Origin: Zygnema cylindricum
Lineage: Eukaryota > Streptophyta > Zygnematophyceae > Zygnematales > Zygnemataceae
Length of the DNA stretch: 64,000 nucleotides
Direction of reading: 5' to 3'
NCBI GenBank assembly: GCA_037447655.1
Contig: JBBHKE010000044.1
Span: 62,001-126,000, forward strand
The notes below the pieces were generated by a model. That model saw only the letters and a program-made list of their open reading frames with translations, did not search any database and was not told where the DNA came from. Within the stretch, counting starts at the first letter, position 1. Every line of letters begins with the position of its first letter. Positions 55,841 to 64,000 of the stretch are shown here, in pieces. The position numbers and the translations under genes are program-made.

Positions 55841-56690
55841 CATGCCTGTAAAATAAGTTTTTCCAAAACTAAGATTTCTCTAAATTCACATTCTTCAGAA
55901 ATATCCTCCAGAAAATCATTTCTCCCGCTCTCTTTTCTTGATCACTTTCTGAGCATGTTTTCTTCTACCCTTGATCCTTTGAATATTACATCTTCTTTTT
56001 GTTTTCTTCATGATCTTTTGTCTTGTTTGAAAGTTTACATTTCTGTCACAATTTTCTACTCGTTTAAAGTCACAAATACTAGTTTTCTGTTTCACCTTTA
56101 TGTTTTTCTTCATAGATTTGCTACTTCCATCAACTTCTTTCATCTGAGAAATTTTAATTTTGATTCTTCTTCTTTTCAGCTGCACTCTTTTAACTTTTGC
56201 ATTTCTATTACATTTTTCAATCCCACAAACTTCTTTTCTCACTCCAATTTTCTAAACAGTTTTTCTTTGTTTTTCTTCTAGTTCACCAATTTTCAGGGCC
56301 ACCTTACTTCTAGTTTCAGCTTCTAAGTGTCCATCTCTTCCCCCAACTCCTCTTGATCTAGAATAACTTTCTGATTTATCTCCAGTCATTTTATCAATTA
56401 AAATCGGTCGATCTAGTAACTTTATATTCTTTAGTAGACTTCTAATTAACAAAGATGGTTGAGCATCATAAAGTTTCCCCTGCCAAATCATTTTTCCGAA
56501 TAATACTTGTAAGTCGTCGGTGTTTCTCCCTTTTCCTCCACTTCACTTGGTTGACTATTTTGGTAGCACGCAAACTGATGATATAAAGGCGTCTTTCATA
56601 CATACATTAAATTTATTCCATAATTGGGTTGTTAAACCAATTTTAATTACAGAAACCGCCTGTACGCCGAAATGACTTTTCAAAACAACA
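55841..56690 (-). pseudogene. cop4-like remnant: LTR start and Gag tail
   Basis: On the minus strand an LTR start TGTTGTTTTGAAAAGTCA (56673-56690) matches cop4b. Further down, 56252-56491 and 55916-56242 encode an acidic then very basic segment ending RRKHAQKVIKKREREK, similar to the end of cop4a Gag (RRKHVPKVVKRKRRKK). The zinc knuckle and Gag core are missing, so a large part has been deleted. Confidence 0.55.
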
Positions 56691-57100
56691 TTGATGTATT
56701 ATCGGGAGAGAATTCGCCTTTTTCTAGTTTCTCGTTGATTGTTGGGTATGTTAAAGCTTTTGCTGATTTCACACTTTCATCTTTAATTCTCTTTTAAGGG
56801 GAAATTGATATTGTTCATCTGAAAGTAATCATATTTATTTATATATATCTACGTGGTAGACTTTTTTGTGTCTTGAAATGGAGCTCTTTGCTAATGGCCA
56901 GTTCCTAAAAAAGAAGCCTCGATCAGCCAGTGGGTTTTGATGGATCAAGTGTGATAGACCTCCCGTTGACAAAGCACAGTACTGAAATGCAACCTCTTTG
57001 CTCGAATTAGAGGGGATAGTAGCTTCAAATTTGGAAGCTCTCTTCTTCGAAGTGAGCTTTAGTGATATTCATTTCTTTTTCTCTCGTTACCTCTAACATC
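56691..57100 (+). other. Leader upstream of the Ty3/gypsy gag
   Basis: AT-rich, no ORF. Presumably LTR end or untranslated leader of the gypsy element that starts coding at 57101. I could not place an LTR boundary or PBS; AGTGGGTTTTGATGGATCAAGTGTG (56928-56952) is the only repeat-like phrase seen. Confidence 0.3.
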
Positions 57101-60100
57101 ATGGCGGGAAGAGGGACTCGGGATAACGGATTAGGAGAGCAGCGTCGGCAAGAGCGGCTTGTCCAAGAGGGACAGCCTTAAAGGTCTGAGGAGTCTGAAA
57201 CCATGGAGATTGTTTTTGATTCTCCGGCTAAGGAACCAGCTGGTGCTTCTTCTCCTCCTCCTCCTCCCCGTCTGACTCCCGAACATTACCCTTCTTTGGC
57301 GGAGGCCGTAAGGGTCTATGCTTAGGAAATGAAAGAAGTATGGGCTCAGGCCTAAGAAAGGAACCGAGTTTCTCCCAGGGCCTAGCCAAAGCGTCAAGCA
57401 TAGAGGGAGCCTCATTTGGGTCCTCTTCCGGAGGTGAGGCTTCACACCAGATCCAAAATTCCCCTGGCCGAGATCCTGATTAACCTCGCGGTTTTGACAA
57501 ATCCAAGTCGCCCAGGTCGTAAGGAACTCCTTGCCCTTCACGACCTCCATGCGCTCAAGGTGAAGAAGGAGTTGGTACAAAGAGTGGCTCAGACAAATCG
57601 AGTCAGAGTGGTTAGACCCGTGGGAGGGGTGGTTGAGATTTTGAGTACTTCTTCAGAGAGAAGCTCTTCAAAATCAGTGCAGGACCAATCACAGAGAGCT
57701 CCCTATCCTCGCCCTCCCCCATCTTCCTCTCCAGATACCGCAGCCAGAAGACCCTCCCGAAGGCCTACCTCTTCGCGCCCTCTTAGAGGAGAATGGGGTA
57801 TCGAGAGGGAAGCACGAGATCCATTGAGGGGAAAGAGATTTGACCATCGTGACAGCAAGGGAAGATTCGCACCTCTTCCGAAGGAGGAGACGTCCCCAAC
57901 TCCTGTGTCAGCCTCAATCAAGAAACCAGCTCTGCACCACCGCGTGACCACCTGCAGGAGGGCTCTGGCGATCAGAACCAACTGATCAAGAGGTTTTGGG
58001 TACAAGACCCGATGATTTGTCCGAGGGATGGTGGCGGACCAGACCCAATGATCCCGAAATTCTGGGGATTGGGATAGCGAATCTCACCAAAGTTGTCGAA
58101 AAGGCCAAGGAACTAGTGGAGGTTCTAAAATCCCAAGGACAGGCTACGGCGGGAGTCAGACGTGTCACTGTAGATTGGGAGGCCTTAGAGGTAGAAAGGA
58201 GAAAGGTATGGGAACAAGAATTGATGCTTATCCGAGAAGCTCGGCGTAGGACAAGTGGGATTCTTAGCGGGCAAACCCCTCCTACACTAAAGACAGGGCC
58301 GTATGCTAAAGCACCAACTCTAGGAACTTCTCCTCTCTCAAGCACACAGCTCAACGTTCCTTCCTCAAGGCCTAGCCGAGAGCCCTTTCTTCAGCGGGAA
58401 AGGGGGGGAAACAACATGACCTAACAAGAGGAGTTTGGGTGCAGATTTACCTACTAAGTCTACTACTTTTCCCTTGGAATAACCAACCTTTGTCTTGGTG
58501 GAGGTTGCTTCCGCGTGGAGGCTTTGGTGGAGTTACGACAGGACAAAAGGATTCACATTCCTTTGAGGATGTCAACACCCTCTTCACCATCTCCCGGAGC
58601 ATCTCCAGATCTCCCATCTTCTCCTCCTCCTCCTTCCTCTCACGCCCCGGGTCCTACTAGCGTGCCTCGAACTGCCCTTCACCATTCGTTTCTCCCGCAG
58701 CAGCAGTCCGTGGGTCTCCAAAGCCGCTTGTTTTACCTTACAAGCACGTCCTAGCTTACTCACCTCCTCATAGACGCTCCGTATCCTCTAGCTCAGGAAC
58801 TCCTCCTCCTAAGACCTCCCGAAGGCGACCAAGAAGACAAACACCCTTTAGGAGACAAACACCTTCTCCTCAGAACCTCCACTCGTCCCCTTCTCTGCCA
58901 CCAACCCTTCCCTAAGAACCTCGACCTCACCTCCACATCCCATCCGTGGATGAGGTTCTTTGGGAAGAAAAATACTCTCCTGGATATAGAAGAGTAGTGG
59001 GAAATATCCTTCCTCCAACAATCCTTTTCGGCGATGGTACTTCCTCTTTGGGAGGAGGATCCACACTTATCAGAGCAGCACCTGCTTCCAGAGGAGGACA
59101 TGGTTCTCCTCCCGAGGAAGAGGATATAGAAGTCATCTCTCCGGCTCAGTTTGTCAGTCCAACCGGGCCTTCCTCTTCACATTTCACCAATTCTATAGAG
59201 GAAGAAAAGAAAATGGGGGACATCCGGATCTTTATAGGAGATAGCTCGGGGATCTCATTTTCGGACTTTGATTTGTTGTGGAAATATTTTACACAATCCG
59301 AAATCAATTAGTACAAGGGAGGAGCCATTCCGGATGACGTCGAGACAACCCTCTTCCCTAAGATGGTCAACTACCTTTCTGGAGGGGCGTTGGCAAATTA
59401 CAAGGAGCGTCAACCTCTTTTAATGGCTCTAGCATCAAGATCTCGGAAATAACCCTTGATGTAGGAGTCTGGCAAGCGGAGGCTAACTTAGCCGCTACGG
59501 CTGCAACCCCTATATCCGCTACCTTCACACAAGACATGAAACTGCAGGCACAAGGAAATGCCTATGTTAACCAGCTGCAAGCCATTCAAGCAGCCCAGGC
59601 AGCAACTCGTATGGTTGCTAATCCCAACCCTTGTACCACTCTGTTGAACATCAAGAGACTCCTCTACACAAAGAGAAACGAGTTAGCAATCAAGGAATTC
59701 ACTGAATTGCGATGCTTGAAGAACGAGACTCCCCAGACTTTTTTCAACAGACTTTCAAGCCTTTGTCAGAAAACGAAACTGTCCACGATTGACCTTCTGG
59801 CAATGGCAACTAAATACTTTATCGCTGTCCATAATTCATTCGGACCGACAGGGCAAACTGCTCTATATAACTAGATTGCCAACTGGCAATCTAGGACATC
59901 AATCCCTCCGCCAAGGAAATCTCACTGGTGGCAATGAAATTATATGACCACTTTGTCCCCAGTGAGGCAACGCAGAAGGCCGTGACCGGCAAGACCCGCG
60001 CAAATTTTGCAAGATTCGCCGGAGAAACCTCCTTGAGTGAGGAGGAACAAACTTAACTTCACGCTTTGAGGAAGCTTGAAGGGAAACAAATGGCAAACAA

Positions 60101-60374
60101 CGGGTCAAAACCAGCAATGGGAGCCAATGAGCTAGTGTTTCTCTATAATTGCATGAATTGTCAACAACCACGTAATGGGTGGAAGCACAGCAGCCGGAAA
60201 CTGAAACCGGAGCAGGGACAAAAGATGAAGGAATGGGAAAAGGAACGTGCACAAAAGACCTTGAAACAACAAGAAAAGCTCAAGGGAGAGAGGGGAGAGG
60301 ACAAGACCCGGATAACCAAGGGTACTTACCGTCCAACTCCACGGAGCGAAACCTCTTAGATGTCCCAATCTTAG
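57101..60374 (+). pseudogene. Ty3/gypsy Gag, many stops
   Basis: ATG at 57101 (MAGRGTRDNGLGEQRRQ). The same frame runs to 57983 but is broken at 57179 and at about four sites in 57320-57400, several being CAG or CAA turned to TAG or TAA. The frame shifts near 57990 (58424 end), and further open pieces are 58515-58754, 58946-59311 and 59536-59874. The last (IKEFTELRCLKNETPQTFFNRLSSLCQKTKLS) resembles the retrotransposon Gag core. Upstream parts are Pro/Ser/Arg-rich linkers. Lysine-rich sequence at 60180-60300 precedes the knuckle. Confidence 0.75.
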
Positions 60375-61540
60375 TTGCGGCAAATCAAACTTCCAAAGTT
60401 TGATGACGCTCAAATCTCTAACGAGATCCGGAGTAAATATACCACCGAGGGCGCCAAGTGCGAAGCTTGTGGATTTCTGGGGCATAAAGAAGGGCAATGT
60501 TTCCGGAAAAATGGAGTACCCAAGGAAATGGTACAATTTGCTTTGTTTACTGGAGAAGGAGAGACAGTCGTTAACCCTCTCCCACTCCAAATTCTTTACC
60601 CTTGGGGGCGCCAACTTATGTCCACGTCAGAGAGACCTGAGCGAGCCCCGACGGCTCCATCTAGGCTTACGCCGGAGATAATCATACAACAACAGAGTCA
60701 GCAAATGGCCGCAATGGCTGCAGAGTTGATTGCCCTCCGCTTGGGATCTTTTTCTCGGCCTGCACCTCTCACAACAGCACAACGACTCCAAAAGCAAAAA
60801 CATGAGTTGTTACAGAAGCTCGAGGAGCTTGAGCTTCAAGGTACAGCGGGTGCCAACGATGATGACTTATTGGGCTGGGATTTGGAACCCCCAAATGCCC
60901 ACCATGCCCAAACATTCCTGTTTGGAGACAGGATGGCCACCCGTGTGACACGACCAGACAGCTCTCCTTTCTTTCGGTGCAACAAACCGGAATTACCACG
61001 GAGAGCACTCCCCCACTTTGGTTTCTTTCCCTCACAGTCACACTTATCAAAAACAAGCAGCGTGAATGATTTTTGAGAGTAAGGCAACAATCTGGAAAAC
61101 ACCGACGATTGCAGAACGGGTAAAAGCGATGGGATTTCAAAAAGGAACCACAACAGAACCAAGTATTTCATACCTTCAAAGCTGCATCCTAATTGGGCAA
61201 ATGATGGATTTGAATTCGATCACATTGGTACTCAAGAATGCACTCCCCTTTTCCCGTCTCAAGTCCCCAGAATCTAGGGCTTTTTACCTTCAAGCTCCTC
61301 ACTTGTTAGCAATGCAGACAACTTTGCAGCTTGAGGGGGGGAGAGAAAGGAGAAGAATAATGAATATTTCACTTGCGCAGGTTTTTCCAGTGGGGGGGGG
61401 CGGCGGCTCAGATGGCGACATCCTAGAGAAAGTTGTCAGCAGTAGCGTCCTAGCCATAGGAGTAGAGGCAGATCCACCGGTAGGATTGGAATTCGACATT
61501 AACCTCTAGGGTAAACCGCCTGAGGCTTGGGCTGCTGTAG
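60375..61540 (+). pseudogene. Ty3/gypsy zinc knuckle and protease region
   Basis: A 233-residue open stretch (60375-61076) has a CCHC knuckle C-EA-C-GFLG-H-KEGQ-C (60459-60500), then a Gln/Leu-rich coiled segment (60680-60840). A second stretch (61066-61509) leads up to RT, where protease is expected. I could not find a convincing D-[ST]-G active site, so protease is probably decayed or very divergent. Confidence 0.65.
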
Positions 61541-62510
61541 AGCCTGAGAAAATGGATTGGACACTAGGGGAGCAGTTGGATCCTCATCAGAAGGCGCGGC
61601 TCTCCGAGCTATTGGCCGAAAACAAGCAGGTATTCTCATGGTCAGAAACAAATGTCGGTATTTACAAAGGATTACCTTTCGGAATCTATTTGATCGACGA
61701 GACCGCTACTGTTTGGCTAAACCAGTATCCTCTCAATTTCAAGGAAAAGGAATTCATCAGGGCTAAAGTCTAGACTTTGGTAGAAGCCGGATTGGTTCAG
61801 GAAAGTACAAAACTTTATGGGTTTGCTTCCCCGACACTTCTCCCTCCCAAGAAGGACTCGTCTGGGAAGACTGTAGATTTCCAAATGTGTGGAGATTATC
61901 GCATGCTGAACACGGCCACCATTTTTGACTAGTATCTGATACCGACCCCGAAAGAGATATTTAACTCTCTTGCTGGCGCCACTATCTACGCTACTCTAGA
62001 CATTAAGAATGGTTTCTACCATATTGCCATGGAACCGAAGCACAAGGAGAGAACTGCATTTTGGGCTGGTTCCAAAATTTATGAATGGATTTACATGCCC
62101 TTCGCGCTTAAGAATACACCGGCAAAATTCCAACGGGCAATGGACGAAGCGCTCCGAGGAATCGACTGTGCTCGATGCTATATTGATAATGTTATCATCT
62201 TCTTAAAGACTTTTGTGGAACATCTGAACATGTACAGATCGTTCTGCGGGCACTCCAAGCCGCGGGCTTGATATGTCCACCCGGGCAAAGGTATTTTTAG
62301 GGTACAAAAAATCATTTACCTTGGACATGAGGTGACTCCCAAGACTGTGGGTCCCCACATGGTCAAGGTGGCAGCCCTTGACGCTCTAGCCTGACCACAG
62401 GACATCTCGGCCCTTAGCACCTTTCTAGGTTTGGCCAACTATTATCGGCAGTTTATCCCGAGTTCAGTAGTCACGCTTAGCCCCTTAACCAGCTGATATC
62501 GTTCCAGTTC
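61541..62510 (+). pseudogene. Ty3/gypsy reverse transcriptase, catalytic Asp lost
   Basis: N-terminal leader (MDWTLGEQLDPHQKARLSELL, 61552), then LVQESTKLYGFASPTLLPPKKD, FQMCGDYRMLN, TLDIKNGFYHIAME, TAFWAGSKIYEWIYMPFALKNTPAKFQRAMD and YIDN at 62179-62190 where YIDD is required. In-frame stops near 61771 and 61930, and a frameshift after 62270. FLGLANYYRQFIP (about 62425-62460) is the tether of RT to RNase H. Confidence 0.9.
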
Positions 62511-63146
62511 TTGAAAGATGCTCTAAAGCAGCACCCCGTGCTCCGGATGCCTGATCACCAGCGGCCTTTCCTCCTTTATACCGATTGGAGCAAGTTTGGA
62601 TTGGGAGCAATTTTGGCTCAAGTTGATGAAGCTAAAGCTGAATATGTGGTGGCCTACGCCAGCCGGAGTAACAACAGAGCTGAGGGGAATTATAGCAGTT
62701 ACCACGGAGAGTTACTCGCAGCGGTATGGGCCATCCATTGTTCCCGGCCTTATTTTTACGGAGTCCGGTTCACCTTGTTTACGGATCACCAACCCCTAAA
62801 ATGGATCATGGAAAATAGTAAGTTAACCGGCAAACTCGCCAGATGGGTTCTTATCCTGCAGGAATATGATTTCGACATTGTTCATAGAGCATGGGAAATC
62901 CATGGGAATGCCGACGGACTTAGCCGGAATCTTGATATATTTACTATGGATTCTACCAGGACTCGGCAAAATGATGACCTTGAGACCAGTTTAGGGCTCA
63001 TTCGAGCATCCTCTACTTTCATCTGGCTTCCCCAATCTAGGGGGGCACTGTCAACTTTTTCCGCCAATGTGGAGAGGCAGGCGCCAATAGGGGCCGGACG
63101 GAAGGAGATCAGGAACGACCCCGATGCTCTCCAATCTATCCAGTAA
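62511..63146 (+). CDS. Ty3/gypsy RNase H domain (open fragment)
   Basis: A 211-residue open stretch: ALKQHPVLRMPD, LLYTDWSKFGLGAILAQ (first Asp), AEGNYSSYHGELLAAVWAI (Glu), FTLFTDHQPLKWI (Asp), LARWVLILQEYDFDIVHR and HGNADGLSRN. This is the usual gypsy RNase H with its connection to integrase. All expected acidic residues are visible, but it is part of a broken polyprotein. Confidence 0.88.
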   Translation: MKDALKQHPVLRMPDHQRPFLLYTDWSKFGLGAILAQVDEAKAEYVVAYASRSNNRAEGNYSSYHGELLAAVWAIHCSRPYFYGVRFTLFTDHQPLKWIMENSKLTGKLARWVLILQEYDFDIVHRAWEIHGNADGLSRNLDIFTMDSTRTRQNDDLETSLGLIRASSTFIWLPQSRGALSTFSANVERQAPIGAGRKEIRNDPDALQSIQ

Positions 63147-64000
63147 GGGTCACCTCTTCCCTACTTGATTGGAATTCAATTATCCCAAGTACAGACCCAA
63201 ATGGCTGCGTATGATTGGGACAGAGGCGTCCTCCTTCGGAAATGGTCAAACGACACTAAGAAAGTGGTTCCTCCCCCCTCTGACCGAGAAACTCTGATTT
63301 CCAATCTCCATCGGCAATGTGGACACTTCATGCAAAAGCGGACCACTTCCTTGGTTACGGGCTCTTATTGGTGGCATGGGTTGCGGAATGAAGTCAGCCA
63401 AATTGTGCAAACTAGCTCCTCATGCGATCAAGATAAGGCAGCCTTTGACAAAACGGGCGGGACTGAGCTTCATTCGTTTCCTATTTGGGGGATGTTTTTT
63501 ACGGTGGTCGTTGGATCATTTGGGTCCTCTTTCGACCAGCAAGCGTAGGAACCGCTTCGTGTTGGTCATGATATAATATGTTTCCATGTGGATGGAGTTG
63601 GTGGTTTTGCCCCAAAAGGAGTCCAAAGCAATTGCAGATGCCTTTTTTGCAAAGGGTTTTTAGCCTAATTCAGGGCGCCTACGGAATTTCTAAGCTCTAA
63701 ATTTGACGGAGAATTTTCCAACCTTTTGGAAAAATGCCTAGTCGACCATCGGCTGACCAGCCGTGACCACCCTCAAGCCGACGCTTTAGCCGAAAGGTGC
63801 GTACAAACAATGAAGTAGTCACTAAGAAAATATGCAGTTGAAGAAGATTTTGGGGAGTGGGACAGAAAAGTGCTTTGGATTGCTATGGGTTATAAATTCA
63901 GCACACAAGCTTCTCTACACTCCTATAGCCCTTATTTCATTCTTTTGGGACGGCATCCCATCTTGCTTGGGCCTGCATCAGCCCAAGCGGTGGTCCTCTT
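63147..64000 (+). pseudogene. Ty3/gypsy integrase, cut by the window end
   Basis: A zinc-binding HHCC region (LHRQCGHFMQKRT ... YWWHGLRNEVSQIVQ ... SSSCDQ, 63309-63440; one Cys of the CxxC pair is Ser), then a frameshift near 63490 and the core with RWSLDHLGPLSTSKRRNRFVLVMI (63500-63576). It has stops near 63662 and 63690, and a C-terminal part (ALAERCVQTMK, GRHPILLGPA) up to 64000. RNase H before integrase is the Ty3/gypsy order, not the copia order. Confidence 0.85.

Noticed and set aside
57101-64000. Endogenous pararetrovirus (caulimovirid)
   Set aside because: An integrase with an HHCC region follows RNase H, and no movement protein was seen; the order is that of Ty3/gypsy.

Overview
The window is a 64 kb block of nested, mostly dead LTR retrotransposons. 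I found no convincing host gene, rRNA, CRISPR array or bacterial-type operon. The host is very probably a land plant or close green relative. The copia primer-binding sites (PBS) match the anticodon arm of the plant form of initiator tRNA-Met (15/15 at 1826-1840, GGTTATGGGCCCACC), and a small TRIM element has a PBS (TGGTATCAAAGCC) one base from the usual plant tRNA-iMet 3'-end site. Families are named here for convenience: cop1 (LTR about 1.1-1.2 kb, ends TTTCA), cop2 (LTR about 1.0 kb, ends TTGCA), cop3 (685 bp LTR, TATTG...CAACA), cop4 (gag-only; sub-families 4a, 4b, 4c), cop5 (LTR about 1.1 kb), a 517 bp TRIM, a 547 bp foldback palindrome and one Ty3/gypsy element.

Layout. 1-6019: two cop1 gag copies head to head around one LTR. 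6020-20541: left arm of a giant inverted duplication, consisting of a cop3 element with cop2 inserted in integrase (site duplication GATGA) and gag-only cop4a inserted in the pol hinge (site duplication AAGTG). 20542-27892: spacer with the antisense 5' half of a cop5 element, a cop4b element, the foldback palindrome and a cop3 gag fragment. 27893-38503: right arm, the same cop3/cop2/cop4a nest inverted, but with cop4a reduced to a solo LTR. 38504-40324: 5' end of cop3. 40325-43581 and 46843-53414: a direct duplication of cop3 LTR + cop5 integrase/RT/RNase H + cop5 LTR. Between them lies a cop2-like element (43582-46842) that carries the TRIM and is fused to a cop3 gag start. 53415-54549: cop5 gag. 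54550-57100: poorly resolved sequence with an antisense cop4b-like remnant. 57101-64000: Ty3/gypsy gag-pro-RT-RNase H-integrase, cut by the window end.

Inferred history: cop5 was hit antisense by cop3 in its integrase; cop2 and cop4a then landed in cop3; the nest was duplicated in inverted orientation; later events (a solo cop1 LTR, a cop2 LTR fragment replacing the protease motif, and cop4a LTR-LTR recombination) affected single arms. The most interesting points are the Gag start codon lying inside a half-tRNA PBS in all families, a TRIM whose LTR holds a tRNA-like cloverleaf, dense GTAC clusters in the LTR promoters, and a stem-loop kept by covariation in cop4 LTRs. Nearly every coding region has stops, frameshifts or lost catalytic residues, so nothing here looks autonomous. 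All coordinates and identities were read by eye; the near-identical arms could also reflect an assembly problem and should be confirmed with long reads.
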